Part shown: in pieces, positions 13,501-21,389 of the stretch
Numbering within the stretch: the stretch's first letter is position 1
Layout of the letters: every line of letters begins with the position of its first letter
NCBI GenBank assembly: GCA_035578155.1
Contig: JAPWDM010000001.1
Coordinates: forward strand, 2,108,001 to 2,172,000
Origin: Brachynemurus nebulosus
Lineage: Eukaryota > Arthropoda > Insecta > Neuroptera > Myrmeleontidae
Direction of reading: 5' to 3'
DNA: 64,000 bases
Position numbers and translations under genes: made by a program
Notes under the pieces: generated by a model
Seen by the model: the letters and a program-made list of their open reading frames with translations, nothing else
Database searches by the model: none
Told to the model about the DNA's origin: nothing

Positions 13501-16500
13501 TTGATGAATCTGAACATCTATTCCAACTATTGGAATCTGACAGTGAGTGTGGCTTAAAAAAAGCTGACCAAAAAAGTACATTGATATTAGTTTTATATAA
13601 TGTAATCAGTGCGATATTAATAAAAAATGATAAATATTAAAATTAGTTGTATTTGGGTTGACACAAGGCCGAAGCAAAGAAAATCTGTTGAAGAAGAGAG
13701 AATTTTACAAATGGAAAACACTTAAAATGTGGTATAAATATGAAAAATTGCGTGAATACGTTAATGAATATTACAATTTGCAGTATGCAAACGTCAAATT
13801 TAAACAGTAAACGTCATGAAATAACTGGCGAATTGTTAACGAATAGAAAAATCAAATTAAATCATATGTACGTGCAAATCTACAAAATTTAACGACGACA
13901 AACCCACAAGCGACATTTCAGCGAATGCACTTTAAGAATAGTCTGTTTTTCAACACCAGATGTCCTATCGTCATTTGATAGATCTCAATATGTTTACGGG
14001 AATTTTTTGACCTTTATTACCACCAGCAGAATATGGTTTTAAAAAAAATGTTTGGCATACGAAATATGTTTAGACAAACGAGGCGACGTTATGCTGGTAT
14101 TCTAATAAATTATAAATTAACCTACCTACGATAAAATAAATCATTACAAATTCTGAATGTACTTCTTAATTCATTTGCCTCATTTTTAAAATTTATTGAT
14201 AATAAAACGAAGTAATTAAATTTAATTACTAAACAATTACACAGTAATCAATAATTTATGAGATGTTATAATTGTTAGTGGGATATTGCACTCACAAGTT
14301 GATTTGCAATCATAAGTACAGTTTTCAATCGAAATTGTCGATTACAAGAGACAAACAAATCTTCAAGAGTTGCTCCCAACAATTCCATTACCATTGCATT
14401 CCATCGGCCGGCACATGTACCGAAATGATATACACGAGGTATTCCCTCCACATGTCCATCCGTTCATATAAATATTAAATATCAATAAATGACAATAAAA
14501 AAAGGTAATAATTAATAATAAATGTATACTAACTAACTAATATTATAAATGCGAAAGTGAGTTTGTCTCGTTTTCACACTACAATTGCCTAATTAATCCA
14601 GGGTCGACGTGAGGAGGGGGTCAGATGGAGTAATTGCCCGGGGGTCCGGGTCTAAAAAGAGGGCATCGTGAAGGTCCGGAGGAAGTAAAAAAACTTTTTT
14701 TTTTGCTCACCAACTGTATTTTTGGAGAAAAATTGTTGAAAATTTTTTTACTATACCCGGGGGGTCCGTCTTTTTTTTACCGGGTCTGAATCAATCAGTT
14801 TTAAAATTTTGTAACCGATTCCCTTGGAAGGGAGAAATTTATATTTCGAGTCACCCTCACCAACTGTACGCCATTTTGAAAAAATCGATTGCCGATTGGA
14901 AGTATGCAAAAACTTCTACTTTACTCCAAAATTTCAAAAATTTTGCTGTTCTGATAAGGAAGATGGGTTTTTTGGGAAAAAAATTACAAAAAAAAATGAC
15001 TTATGGGAAAAAATTTGTCCCTAAAATAATTGAAACCTTTTGTAACATCTTTCGACTATATTTCATTGATTTTCAAAAACAACGTCTGAAAAAAATCGAA
15101 TAAAAGGAGGGGTATTGATAAGCTAAGAAAATTGACAAAAAAATTTAACTATATTTTTTTTTTATATTTCTTATTATTTTAGTAAAATACAGGACCCTAA
15201 CTTAACCTTACAATAATTTAAAAGTAAAAGTAACTATGTTTTCTTTACAGGAAAAATCGACAAACTATGCTCAAAATAGCTTTTTTGTTCCTTTTTTTAC
15301 TATATTGAGTTCTTTTAGATATGAGCGAATTTTTTAGCATTTTAATTTTTGTATTTTTATATTTGTTGGCATCTAAAAAACAACATATAAAATCATAATG
15401 CTAGAAAAGTGCACTCATGTCTAAAAAAAGTTCCATATAGTAAAAAAGGGTTCATTTTTCCAAAAAAAGTCATTTTGACTAGTTTGTCGATTTTTCTTCA
15501 AATAATAATGTTGAATTTTAGCGAATTTCTAGAATGGAATTCAGCTATTACAGCCACTGTCATGACGCGACTTGAGCCCGGGACTATGGTAGAAATTTGT
15601 TTTGAGGTCCCTAGAAACCGAAAATAATATTCATTGTTCTATGTCAACTAGTTTCCGAGCAAAACTAATTTTTATAAACGGAAATTCGCTATGTTATGCA
15701 GGATGCTGCGACAGGGGTATTTTGTTATATTATGGGGTCAATTTTTTTAACTTATCGATACCTCTCCCTTTGCGTTTTCCCCAAAAAGTTACAAATGATG
15801 ATAAGCCTAGAATCACTGAACAAGATGTGCATAAATTTTGCCCCTTCTAATGCTCAGTATAAAAAATTATGTTGAGCTTGGTGTCATTTCTCTCGTCCCA
15901 GTAGATTCAGAGGTATTCATTAAGTTAAACGTTAACATACGTACATACAACATGTACAAACTGTTCAGATACCGCGCCATTCGGTAAGCGGGTACACAAC
16001 TTTGAGTCTTAATGGAAAATTCAAATTTTCAAAATTTTGTTGACAGACAAAATAATAAATTTTATGTCTTTCATACACGAAACACTAAAGTAATCAATCA
16101 ATCAGTAAGTCCACATACAATAATATATTCGACTGTGTAAAACAGGGGTTCCCAAAGTTTTGCGTCGAGAGACCAAATTGTAAATAACAAAATGGTGGAT
16201 CAAGAAAAAAAATTTTAAATAAGGAAGGTCACAAGTAAATTTTGGTAAAAAAGCTTATATATTATACAGGGCGTTCATAAAGTTCCGGAACAGCTCCGCA
16301 AAAGTTCCGCAAAATCTCAGTTAATATTGACTTTATCGAAAAATAATCCGGACAAAAGTTTCATGGGAAGAAATGAGGAACTAGAAAATGACCTCGAATT
16401 TGACCTTGAACATGACCTTGACCAACCAGTATCATATTTTTTTCGTTTTTCTGACCTTCACATGACTTTGGGATATGAAGTATGAATATGGTTTTGAACG

Positions 16501-19336
16501 TAGAATTTCCCGCTCTTTCCGAATCCGAGGTCAAAAATAGGGGTTCCCACTTAAAAAAAAATACAGTTGATCTCCAAATTTTGATCAAGGTCAAATTTGA
16601 GGTGGTCATTTTCTAATTCCTCATTTCTTTCCATGAAACTTTTGTCCGGATTATTTTTCGATAAAGTCAATATTAACTGAGATTTTCAGCTGTTCGGGAA
16701 CTTTATGAACGCTCTGTATAGTAGTGGTGTTCAAACCCATTGATCGCAATGGACCGATCGATTACTGTTCTAATTTACAAACTGAAAATGGGACAGACGG
16801 AAAATAAGTCATATTTTTGAACAAAGGCCATTTTTACAGGAAAAGTAAAAATTTGATATATTCGATAGATTTGAGTGTTACTTGATGGTATTCTATTTTA
16901 AAAATAAAAAGACCATTTTTACTTTACTAATACCACTATATTTAAAATTTTAAATGTCTGTGACATGTTTCGGCTCTGTTGAACTGTTCGTCAATGGCCA
17001 TACGGACCGAAACATGTCACAGACATTTACAACTTTAAATAAAGTGGTATTAGTAAAGTAAAAATTGTCTTTTTATTTTTAAAAATTTGATAACTCAGAT
17101 TACCCAAAATTTCACCAACAGATCTGATTCAAAACATTTTTGTAGCTATTAATTTAAAAAATGAACTTGATGACGTCACGAGCGACGTATACAAAATTTT
17201 ATAAAAGTCCCAAAACTATAATTTTGATGTTAGAAACATAAAACTTGAAAACAAGATATATTTCATATAAAAATTGATATTATCTAATTGAAAATTGATA
17301 TACAGTATAAACTCTTTATGCGGTCTTTTTTGTGTGCTTTTTTTCTGTGACTTTTTTAAATTAAAAAAAAAAATGCCTATCAAACTGCATAATGAGAATG
17401 GAAAGTAAGAAAAAGTAAGAAATTTGAACATTAATTTACGATAAAGTTAGTTACTGATTGTTTTTAAGCATTTTATCAGTACATTACATTAGAATCTAAA
17501 TTACTGCATCATTCAGTTTCTTTATATATGTATGTATTGCAAATTTGTAATATAAAAATCAAATAGTACATTTGAAAATGCTCCCATGCATAAACTATTC
17601 CTTTAAATATTGTTTAGAAAAGAAACTTTTAACTCATTTATTTTAATGATAGAGAAAATCTTTTTGTCTCAAAATGTCGGACCTTTTACTGTCACTGACA
17701 AGTACAATAGATAACGTTTACAAAAAAAGAAAGAATATCAGAGAAGTCAAGATCAAAAAATGATACCTTAGGAATTTGAAAAATAGAAATTCTACATGGT
17801 GGCCACAGATTTTTGAAGATCAAATTCCCTGACTTCTTCAGGTTTTTCAGAAATTTTATTAAAAAATTCCCTGACTATTTTGTGAAAAATGCCACCCCTA
17901 CTTTATCACAAAAAAGCTAAAAAAAAATTTCTGACGTAAAAAAGTGAATGACGAGCAAAAAAAAAAGAAAAAAGAAATGCCCTAATTTTTAAATCTAATC
18001 TCAAAACAAGTAATAAATATAAAAATCAATTTTTCCAGTCTTCTGGTAAAATTCCCTGACTTTTCTAGAAAGTAAAAATTCCCTGTCATTTCCAGGTTTT
18101 CCAGTAATGTGGCCACCATGTTATACGAAACATTTTCATCCGTCATTTTTGATGAAATTTTTAAAATGTTGGTAAAATTGAACATTTTTTACAATTTTAT
18201 CGTATTTCGACAAATCTGTCACAGATGGTGGCACTTGCATTAATGAATATATACATATCAAAGCATTCTGAGTCGCCATATTGCATGACGAGTTAACTCG
18301 TCTTAATCATTTAAAGCGTTAAGGAAATCGTGACTTTTTGAGCTGAGTTATGTTTCTTTGAAATTATGGAACGTTTTTTTGCAATCTATAACAACCTATA
18401 CCTTTTATAGCTATTTATGATGTATATATATTTTTTGTATATGTTTATGTTTTTATGTGATCGCTATCCACCGTATAAAAACGGTGGATGCTGTAGTCAG
18501 ATTTATAAGATTATTTTTAATATATAGGTAGGGGTAAATAATATTTACGAATTCGATGCAGATGCAAATGATCTAGCATCGCTGGCCGCACTTTGGGAAG
18601 CCCTGGCATAAAGGATTAATAATTATTCATCGCCTTATTCATAATATATCGTAATATAATATACACTTATACATCCAACAACACTTCATGGAAATATAAA
18701 CAAATACAATACCGCTGTACCTACACAAATAATTAAAGTACTTTTATGGAAGTAATTTTTATTAACTACTGTCTAACTTCGTTGTAATATTACGTGATAA
18801 TATTTATAAATATTTAAATTTAATAGTTCTCCGTAAACAAAACAGCAAAAATTAAAATTAAATAATGCTTAAAAAAAATTAATTTTTATATTATACTAAC
18901 CATGTGAACCCAATAATTTATAAAACCTATATTCTAGATGTAATTGTGGAGCCTTTGATTTCATAGGCTCCATTTTTATCGCTACGTGTTCATTATTATA
19001 TAAATTTTTTCCTGAAATAAAAAATAAAAATATAAATTAATACTTTAACAAATAATGAATATTAAAAAACAAAAAACAAAAAAAAAAAACTTAAAACTTA
19101 CCTAAACGTAATTCTCCAAAATTTCCACATCCGATTTTTTTACCCACTCGAAAGTTAGGTCCAACCATAAGGACACCTGAACTGGAACTGACTGAATGCC
19201 GCGACGAGTGCATGGCGGAATTTGGAGTGAGCCCGTGACGGGTCCCCGCTCCTTGTTGTGCCGTTGCCGATAGACCACTTACACGGGAGTTGCGTTTTGA
19301 TTCCGCTAATTCGCGGTTTGGCCCAGCTTTTTGCAT
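1349..19336 (-). CDS. gish: Casein kinase I gamma (gilgamesh-type), six exons, C-terminal exons outside window
   Basis: This is a serine/threonine kinase of the CK1 gamma class, in animals a membrane-associated kinase acting in Wnt signalling, vesicle traffic and cell polarity (family knowledge). Joined in order, the exons give about 350 residues. Visible features are a Ser-rich N-terminus; the glycine loop GCGNFG (69-74); the ATP-binding lysine in VAIK (K91); the catalytic loop YRDVKPEN (D181); DFG (204-206); the CK1-typical [25 protein letters not shown] stretch, of which SINTH replaces the usual APE; and a C-lobe ending [10 protein letters not shown]. Intron phases in order are 1, 1, 0, 1, 0, and every intron used is GT-AG. 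The palmitoylated C-terminal tail expected for the gamma class is not in the window. The alternative, CK1 alpha or delta, fits less well because [18 protein letters not shown] is the gamma signature. Confidence 0.93.
1520..2216 (-). other. Intron 5 of CK1-gamma (697 nt)
   Basis: AT-rich intron with donor GTAATT and acceptor AAATAG. I see no RNA gene, coding exon or clear transposon in it. Confidence 0.8.
2217..2485 (-). CDS. gish: CK1-gamma exon 5: DFG motif and activation segment
   Basis: 89 full codons plus two bases that complete the Asp of DFG from the previous exon (G|AT). It encodes [20 protein letters not shown], then [20 protein letters not shown], the [17 protein letters not shown] helix and [20 protein letters not shown], ending ATPIE. 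The acceptor TTTGCAG lies above 2485 and the donor GTAATT below 2217. The KRATPIE and RRDDLEALG motifs are CK1 hallmarks. The open frame upstream of the acceptor begins with a chance ATG, so the true exon starts at the splice site and not at a Met. Confidence 0.95.
2977..3524. mobile_element. MITE, CAGCTGAAC/ATGCGG family, copy 1
   Basis: Terminal inverted repeats: left starts CAGCTGAATCTTTTTTATAC; the right end, read in reverse, starts AGCTGAACCTTTTTTTATGC. TA lies on both outer sides, consistent with a TA target duplication (Tc1/mariner-type). The interior repeats fragments of TTTTTTATGCGG. A second copy with the same ends is at 42490-43429, and a further fragment lies around 17305-17400. 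It has no coding capacity. Confidence 0.65.
5103..6933. mobile_element. Inverted-repeat element with nested or duplicated ends
   Basis: The end sequence GTGAGTTTTTCGGGAGTTGC and about 150 bases after it occur twice directly (from about 5104 and 5360). The same block occurs inverted at about 6640-6800, with a shorter inverted end at about 6890-6933. Shared internal text includes GAGTTGTAGATATCGACGGG and AGCTCTTATGGTTTTCGAG. The nested layout suggests insertion of one copy into another or end duplication. No transposase frame is present. Confidence 0.6.
7603..7675 (-). tRNA. tRNA-Thr(AGT)-like gene, copy 1
   Basis: 73 nt fold as a cloverleaf: 7-bp acceptor with one C-A mismatch, 4-bp D stem GTGT/GCAC, anticodon stem CCTGG/CCAGG with loop CTAGTTA, 5-nt variable loop, and T stem CTGGG/CCCGG with loop TTCGATT. 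Pol III box A (TGGTGTAACGG) and box B (GGTTCGATTCC) are good, and TTTTTT follows within 15 nt. By position the anticodon is AGT (Thr). Base 37 is T, although tRNAs reading ANN codons normally carry A37, so this may be a decaying gene or a tRNA-derived repeat. It is on the same strand as the host gene, inside intron 4. Confidence 0.65.
7961..8033 (-). tRNA. tRNA-Thr(AGT)-like gene, copy 2
   Basis: Identical to the 7603-7675 copy over its 73 nt and exactly 358 bases from it. It has the same loop CTAGTTA, the same C-A acceptor mismatch, both internal Pol III boxes, and a TTTTTT run just downstream on the minus strand. Confidence 0.65.
8474..8546 (+). tRNA. tRNA-Thr(AGT)-like gene, inverted copy 3
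   Basis: The same 73-nt tRNA on the opposite strand. It differs in the 3' acceptor strand (CCTATCC instead of CCGATCC), leaving two mismatches in the acceptor stem. Box A, box B and the TTTTTT terminator are kept. The second mismatch makes it the least likely of the three to yield a working tRNA. Confidence 0.6.
9320..9434 (-). CDS. gish: CK1-gamma exon 4: catalytic loop
   Basis: 38 codons plus one base. It encodes [20 protein letters not shown] then NFLIGR and [11 protein letters not shown]; the final G starts the Asp codon of DFG. The acceptor TTCTAG lies above 9434 and the donor GTACGT below 9320. Residue D181 in YRDVKPEN is the catalytic base. This exon has no ATG near its start and is too short for an ORF listing, so it is easily missed. 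It joins either form of exon 3 in phase 0 (IQL|LHR or NQL|LHR). Confidence 0.95.
9549..9697 (-). CDS. gish: CK1-gamma exon 3, form a (hinge region)
   Basis: Two bases plus 49 codons: [20 protein letters not shown], then [20 protein letters not shown] and TVLMIAIQL. The acceptor CTTAACAG lies above 9697 (phase 1) and the donor GTGAGT below 9549 (phase 0). It covers beta4, beta5, the hinge and helix D. The 114-nt intron to exon 4 is short, so this form is next to its downstream partner. An alternative form of the same exon lies 4.6 kb upstream at 14296-14447. Confidence 0.95.
10249..10366. mobile_element. Short hAT-like MITE (CAGTRRTTCTCAAA type)
   Basis: The left end CAGTAATTCTCAAAGTGTGG and the right end, reversed GAGTGGTTGTCAAACTTTTT, resemble the CAGTGGTTCTCAAAC ends of Charlie-like hAT elements. 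Inside are the typical GTCGCAACCCC and GGTCCGCAACTCCC blocks. No 8-bp duplication is visible, so it is old or the boundaries are slightly off. Confidence 0.5.
11845..12312. mobile_element. MITE with TGTTCCGAAATATAATCCAG ends, carrying a nested MITE
   Basis: The left end TGTTCCGAAATATAATCCAG is matched by the inverted right end (CTGGATTATATTTCGGAACA). The motif ACTGGCCAG recurs several times as subterminal repeats. The interior is interrupted by another palindrome (11972-12202). Confidence 0.8.
11972..12202. mobile_element. Nested palindromic MITE (GGCTGGTCGTCCATTGG ends)
   Basis: A 231-bp near-complete palindrome with ends GGCTGGTCGTCCATTGG and CCAATGGACGACCAGCC and internal inverted matches such as ACAGCTGTGAAGCAA/TTGCTTCACAGCTG. 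It sits inside the 11845-12312 element and is therefore younger. Confidence 0.8.
12511..13328. mobile_element. Inverted-repeat element (ACAGTAGCCGT ends) with nested palindrome
   Basis: The left end ACAGTAGCCGTCCAAGTTAG is matched at the right by the inverse of TGACTATCTTGAACGGCTAC. Subterminal GATAGTCAC motifs occur at both ends. The centre is occupied by the palindrome at 12744-13046. Confidence 0.65.
12744..13046. mobile_element. Nested palindrome with GTCAAAAGTRTGG core
   Basis: The arms pair from TTAGTCTAGAGTGAAGACAC on the left to the inverse of GTGAGGACATTGGTCCGCAC on the right. The core contains ACTGTACTTAATGTTGTGGT flanked by CACACTTTTGAC/GTCAAAAGTGTG. The same core occurs in the elements at 57893-58047 and 58112-58274, so these belong to one composite family. 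A C-homopolymer (about 12930-12942) interrupts one arm. Confidence 0.7.
13563..13990. repeat. Dispersed repeat R1, copy 1 (second copy 51744-52155)
   Basis: About 420 bases align without large gaps to 51744-52155 in the same orientation, for example GTATTTGGGTTGACACAAG and GCACTTTAAGAATAGTCTG in both. No reading frame or inverted ends were seen. The class is unknown. Confidence 0.65.
14296..14447 (-). CDS. gish: CK1-gamma exon 3, form b (alternative, probably mutually exclusive); acceptor missing
   Basis: Open frame homologous to exon 3a: [20 protein letters not shown], then [20 protein letters not shown] and [11 protein letters not shown], ending at a strong GTGAGT donor in the same phase 0. 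It has one residue more than form a (GTCAGRWN against GPCGKYN). As I recall, a fly gish isoform has the same extra residue and the same PR-I/V-YH-x-GTC wording, so the pair appears old. The splice start is the problem: between the in-frame TGA five codons upstream of the EGIP Glu codon and that codon there is no AG. If the exon starts like form a, its first base is 14447; an AC at 14454-14455 would also keep frame. It is either a non-canonical site or a recently disabled exon. Confidence 0.75.
15103..15771. mobile_element. Degraded copy of the AAGGAGGGGTATCGATAAG inverted-repeat family
   Basis: The left end AAAGGAGGGGTATTGATAAG pairs with the inverse of CTTATCGATACCTCTCCCTT near 15771. The better preserved relative lies at 28486-29556. 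A family A repeat (15519-15721) lies near its right end. Confidence 0.55.
15519..15721. repeat. Family A repeat, internally deleted copy
   Basis: It contains the family A parts GCGAATTTCTAGAATGGAAT, GTCATGACGCGACTTGAGCC, GAGGTCCCTAGAAACCGAAA, and the end GCAGGATGCTGCGACAGGGG. It lacks the (TA)n core and the GTGTCCGCACGATAACTC block seen in other copies. Relatives lie at 36117, 42857, 47281, 55557 and 58931. Confidence 0.7.
16267..16716. mobile_element. Palindromic MITE with CAGGGCGTTCATAAAGTTCC ends
   Basis: About 450 bp. The left CAGGGCGTTCATAAAGTTCC pairs with the inverse of AGTTCATAAAGT-type sequence ending GAACGCTCTG at the right. A long internal arm (TATTGACTTTATCGAAAAAT and beyond) reappears inverted near 16650-16670. 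TA lies on both sides. The middle holds several repeats of GACCTTGA. Confidence 0.75.
16894..17086. repeat. Long hairpin, arms about 80 bp
   Basis: The block TTACTTTACTAATACCACTA...CATGTTTCGG is repeated inverted as CCGAAACATGTCACAGACAT...TAGTAAAGTAAAAA, separated by about 45 bases. Few differences separate the arms. It has no coding content and is probably a short fold-back element inserted in the hAT element. Confidence 0.75.
17795..18120. mobile_element. MITE with CATGGTGGCCACA ends and CCCTGACTT repeats
   Basis: The left CATGGTGGCCACAGA pairs with the right TGTGGCCACCATG, with TA/TTA outside. The interior repeats ATTCCCTGACTTTT and CAGGTTTTCCAG. It is related in style to the longer element at 23055-23903. 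A lone GTGGCCACCCTG end near 60590 may be another relative. Confidence 0.75.
18901..19011 (-). CDS. gish: CK1-gamma exon 2: VAIK lysine and helix C
   Basis: 111 nt. Two bases complete Gly79, 36 full codons follow, and a final G is shared with exon 3. It encodes [20 protein letters not shown] then [16 protein letters not shown]. The acceptor TTTTATTTCAG lies above 19011 and the donor GTTAGT below 18901, both phase 1. K91 (VAIK) is the ATP-binding lysine and the helix C Glu is in HLEYR. It is separated from exon 1 by only 90 nt. There is no internal start codon at its beginning. Confidence 0.95.
19102..19336 (-). CDS. gish: CK1-gamma exon 1: N-terminal tail and glycine loop
   Basis: 78 codons plus one base. 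It runs from [20 protein letters not shown] through a Ser-rich [12 protein letters not shown] stretch to [20 protein letters not shown] and ELRLG. The donor GTAAGT lies below 19102. The ATG at 19334-19336 is chosen because an in-frame TAA lies three codons upstream. GAATGCAG at 19353-19360 could be an acceptor for a short 5' UTR start of this exon, which would place the true transcription start further up. The Ser-rich lead is poorly conserved in the family, whereas [18 protein letters not shown] is nearly invariant. Confidence 0.88.
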
Positions 19337-19825
19337 GCCACTTTATGTTGCCCTGCATTCAGAACATTCCGTAGCTACTGTGTGTGTCGGTGTTTGGCCT
19401 ATTTTTAACAAAAAAAAAAAATAATGTTCATTTACCTTCTGGTTAATAATTATGATAAAAGTTATTGTTGACTGAAATGTGAATTTAGGTCCGTTTTTTT
19501 CTTGTGGTGTATAAATTAAATGACGTGAATATAATAATTTACATTTTATGTCCAAAAATTAGGCATGATACCTAAAAACTATAGTTACAAAATTACTAAA
19601 ATTTTTAATCCATTATTAATGAAAATTATAAAAGCAAAAAGGAATAACCCTCTTTAAAATGAGTGTTACTCTCCATTTTTCCGAAAAAGGAAGTATGAAA
19701 AGTCAAAAAAGCTATTATTAAAAACCATAGCAATTACAAATTACATGTAATTACTAATTTTGCGGAACCTAAGGAACAATTAAATGATTAATTATCAAAA
19801 GTTTTAAATAGACTTTGTTAATATA
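19337..19825. other. 5' side of CK1-gamma, no further exon recognised
   Basis: AT-rich sequence upstream of the chosen start codon. It may be 5' UTR, intron or promoter. I see no TATA/initiator pair that I would defend and no second coding exon. Confidence 0.5.
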
Positions 19826-20114
19826 GCCTTGGCCAAAAGTATTAGGTACCCCCATAAAACACGTGTAACTCTTAAATTGATTTAAAAATGACTTATCTGT
19901 GTAATAATAGAATGAAAGGCAATACTAAAAATTAATTTTAAATAATAGATAAAGGACTTTAAGGTATCATAAAACACCTAGTCCACAAAACGTGAAATAT
20001 GAAGTTTTTTGAAAAATAATGCAGTTTAATTGTTAGTCTTTTATTAACTTTCGCGATAACAAGAAGCTGTTGAGTGTTGTTTATTTGTGTATTAGAGACA
20101 GTTTGTAATACGAA

Positions 20115-20600
20115 ATGCCAAAACAACGAGAACTTACCACAGAAACACGGATAAAAATCCAGATGTTATATAAAGAAGGGAAGACTCAAATAGAGATTGC
20201 TAAATTAATAATAGTTTGACGATGTGCAGTACAATTTACCATTAAAAGGTTCGCGGAGACTGGCTCTCGCACAAACAAAATGAGAACGGGTAGAAAACGC
20301 ATTACTACTGACCGCCAGGTTAGAAAACTTATTTGTGACTCACTTAAGGACCGCAAAAAAAACTTCTTTTGAGCTCGCTGCAGCTTCATCGGAGGACATT
20401 GGGGAACCAATTAGTTCTCGAACTGTAAGAAAAAGAATCACACAAGCAGGCTTAAAAAGTCCAAAGCCAGGAATGAGCCTTGGCTCTCCGATAACAACAA
20501 GGAAAATCGTTTAAAATGGGCTCTAAGACACCAGCATTCTTCTGAAGAAGATTGGTCTAATGTGGTATGGTCCGGCGAATCTAATCGTATTGTTTAATGC
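20115..20600 (+). pseudogene. Tc1-like transposase N-terminus, broken (plus arm)
   Basis: Starts ATG CCA AAA CAA CGA GAA (MPKQRELTTETRIKIQMLYK), followed by EGKTQIEIAKL, a helix-turn-helix start. Then comes a frame break near 20215, a further stretch (FTIKRFAETGSRTNKMRTGR, KRITTDRQVRKLI), an extra A in a poly-A run near 20355, and a stop near 20512. It is cut off before the first catalytic Asp region is complete. It cannot encode a working transposase. Confidence 0.8.
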
Positions 20601-20624
20601 GATGGTATAAAATTTAACTTACCT

Positions 20625-21100
20625 CCAAATTAGATTCGTCGGATCATTACACATTGGACCAATCTTCTTCAGAAGAATGCTGGTGTCTTAGAGTCCATTC
20701 CACACGATTTTTCTTGTTGTTATCGGAGAGCCAAGGCTTCTTCCTGGCTTTGGGCTTTTTAAGCCTGCTTGTGTGATTCTTTTTTTTACAGTTCGAGAAC
20801 TAATTGGTTTCCCAATGTCTTCCGATGAGGCTGCAGCGAGTTCAACAGAAGTTTTGTTGCGGTCCTTAAGTGAGTCATGGATAAGTTTTCTAACCTGGCG
20901 GTTAGTAGTAATGCGTTTTCTGCCCATTCTCATTTTCTTTGTGTGAGAGCCAGTCTTCGCGAACCTTTTAATGGTAGATTGCACTGCATATCGTCAAAAT
21001 TTTACTGATTTAGCAATCTCTATTTGAGTCTTCCCTTCTTCATATAACATATGGATTTTTATTCGTGTTTCTGTGTTAAGTTCTCGTTTTTTCGGCATTT
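20625..21100 (-). pseudogene. Tc1-like transposase N-terminus, broken (minus arm)
   Basis: The inverted partner of the plus arm. The longest open part (20688-20984) reads STIKRFAKTGSHTKKMRMGR, KRITTNRQVRKLIHDSLKDR and SRTVKKRITQAGLKSPKPGR. These are the two helix-turn-helix DNA-binding segments and the GRKR linker of Tc1-type transposases. The start region (MPKKRELNTETRI) lies near 21085-21100, separated by a stop near 21000. The catalytic domain is missing. Confidence 0.8.
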
Positions 21101-21389
21101 CGTATTACAAACTGTCTCTACTACACAAACAAACAACACTCAGTAGCTTCTTGTTATCCTGAAAGTTAATAAAAGACTAACAAATAAATTGCATTATTTT
21201 TCAAAAAACTTCATATTTCACGTTTTGTGGACTAGGTGTTTTATGATACCTTAAAATCCTTTATCTATTGTTTAAAATTAACTTTTAGTATTGCCTTTCA
21301 TTCTACTATTAAACAGATAAGCCATTTTTAAACTAATTTATGAGTTACACGTGTTTTATGGGGATGCCTAATACTTTTGGCCAAGGGTG

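Larger units (their letters stand above)
16143..18605. mobile_element. hAT element, 2.46 kb, non-coding, with three nested inserts
   Basis: The left end CAGGGGTTCCCAAAGTTTTG and the reversed right end CAGGGCTTCCCAAAGTGCGG are typical hAT termini. The flanking octamers GTGTAAAA and GCATAAAG agree at 5 of 8 positions, as an old duplication would. No transposase frame remains. Three inverted-repeat inserts (16267-16716, 16894-17086, 17795-18120) lie inside, so this element is the oldest of the group. Confidence 0.7.
9698..18900 (-). other. Intron 2 of CK1-gamma (9.2 kb) with alternative exon and nested transposons
   Basis: Phase 1 intron with donor GTTAGT and acceptor CTTAACAG. It holds the second exon 3 copy (14296-14447) and the elements listed separately. 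In 10367-11844 I see only repeat-like text: a GTTC-rich stretch near 10660-10690 and a GC-rich insert near 11063-11155. In 14448-15102 there is a GC-rich patch (14600-14790) and nothing else supported. Confidence 0.75.
19826..21388. mobile_element. Fold-back pair of truncated Tc1-like transposons
   Basis: The left end CCTTGGCCAAAAGTATTAGG and about 780 bases after it are repeated inverted, ending CCTAATACTTTTGGCCAAGG at about 21388. Each arm carries the 5' untranslated region and the first part of a Tc1-like transposase; the arms meet head to head at about 20607-20625. The arms differ by scattered substitutions and small indels, so the fold-back is not very recent. The 3' half, with the DDE catalytic core, is absent from both arms. 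Confidence 0.85.

Noticed and set aside
14272..14478. Plus-strand frame opposite exon 3b
   Set aside because: Antisense shadow; the minus strand carries the kinase homology.
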